From NCBI GenBank assembly GCA_020629995.1, contig JAHDCH010000180.1, positions 1-5,899 on the forward strand: 5,899 bases of DNA. Direction: 5' to 3'. The position numbers were made by a program, and so were the translations under genes. Below the pieces are notes generated by a model. It saw nothing but the letters and a program-made list of their open reading frames with translations, was not told where the DNA came from and did not search any database. Source of the stretch: Pseudaestuariivita sp. (GTDB lineage Bacteria > Pseudomonadota > Alphaproteobacteria > Rhodobacterales > Rhodobacteraceae). Shown here piece after piece: positions 5,490-5,899 of this stretch; the first letter of the stretch is position 1, and each line of letters begins with the position of its first letter.

Positions 5490-5899
5490 ATGTCCGAGCC
5501 TGATGCTCCGCAGCTCTACCTCCGCACCCCAGACGAGATCGACCTGAGCCGTTTCGGCCCCGCCCTGGCGCGCGTGCTCGATGCGCATCCCGTGGCCTGC
5601 ATGCGCCTCAGCCTCGCCACCCGGGACGAAGACAAGCTGACCCGCGCCGCCGACGCCCTGCGCGAGATCACCCATACCCGCGACATAGCTCTGGTGATCG
5701 ACACGCATATTGCGCTGGCAGCACGGCTGGGGCTGGACGGCGTGCATTTGACGGATGGCGCCCGCTCGGTACGCCGGGCGCGCAAGGATCTGGGCAGCGA
5801 TGCCATCGTCGGCAGCTATTGCGCCGCCTCGCGCCACGACGGGATGAGCGCGGGCGAAGCCGGCGCCGATTACATCAGCTTTGGCCCGCTGACCCCGGG
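5490..5899 (+). CDS. ThiE/TenI-like TIM-barrel protein, usually annotated thiamine phosphate synthase (3' end missing)
   Basis: The window holds 136 full codons of a gene that continues past the right edge. The fold family is recognisable from LGLDGVHLTDGARSVRRAR (residues 80-98) and AGEAGADYISFGPL (121-134), which correspond to the 'ADGVHLGQ.D' and 'GADYvgfGPv' segments of ThiE/TenI. ThiE joins hydroxymethylpyrimidine pyrophosphate to thiazole phosphate, while TenI isomerises the thiazole. By eye, the ThiE active-site residues are replaced: the Q-x-R-x-K strand is MRLSL (38-42), the Asn-Asp metal pair is Asp71-Thr72, the Asp of 'GQED' is Ala91, and the 'PT' phosphate loop reads PG at 136-137. 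Classical ThiE activity is therefore doubtful. ATG at 5490 has only a weak GAAAG upstream, but no other in-frame start is near. It is transcribed divergently from trmJ. Confidence 0.75.
   Translation, partial: MSEPDAPQLYLRTPDEIDLSRFGPALARVLDAHPVACMRLSLATRDEDKLTRAADALREITHTRDIALVIDTHIALAARLGLDGVHLTDGARSVRRARKDLGSDAIVGSYCAASRHDGMSAGEAGADYISFGPLTP

Noticed and set aside
4498..5547. A 349-codon + strand open frame spanning trmJ, the divergent gap and the start of the ThiE-like gene
   Set aside because: It overlaps two well-supported genes in other frames and has no recognisable domain.
5457..5837. A minus-strand open frame opposite the ThiE-like gene
   Set aside because: The + strand frame shows the ThiE/TenI motifs DGVHL and GADYISFGPL; the minus frame shows nothing recognisable.

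Overview
This window looks like chromosomal DNA from a GC-rich alphaproteobacterium of the Rhodobacteraceae (Roseobacter group). The grounds are the sequence character of the GyrA tail, a Cox15-type CtaA, an alphaproteobacterial TrmJ and a family M32 carboxypeptidase. Genus cannot be fixed from the sequence alone. I see no insertion sequence, phage gene, CRISPR array, tRNA or rRNA.

Layout. (1) Positions 1-107 hold the last 34 codons of gyrA on the + strand, followed by a hairpin terminator. (2) Positions 108-450 are non-coding and contain several small palindromes and a direct repeat. They precede a LysR-type regulator (451-1278, +) and a 138-residue four-helix membrane protein of unknown function (1391-1807, +). 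(3) A short convergent gap carries a strong hairpin at 1850-1871. (4) A minus-strand block reads trmJ (tRNA 2'-O-methyltransferase, 5322-4579), then ctaA (heme A synthase, 4499-3354), then an M32 metallocarboxypeptidase (3357-1879). The last two genes overlap by four bases (ATGA). (5) A divergent intergenic region of about 167 bases carries a perfect G/C hairpin. (6) A ThiE/TenI-like gene starts at 5490 on the + strand and runs off the window end.

How the genes relate. The minus block is probably one transcript joining tRNA modification, heme A supply for aa3-type cytochrome oxidase, and peptide turnover. The carboxypeptidase is likely translationally coupled to ctaA. The regulator and the small membrane protein lie head to tail and may form a regulator-target pair, but nothing in the sequence names the effector or the membrane protein's substrate.

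The window is mostly ordinary housekeeping sequence and I do not see a convincing new multi-gene system. Three points deserve a second look. The ThiE-like protein lacks essentially all recognisable ThiE active-site residues. A terminator-like hairpin sits between two divergent gene starts, where no gene ends. The regulator/membrane-protein pair is functionally unassigned and surrounded by palindromes.
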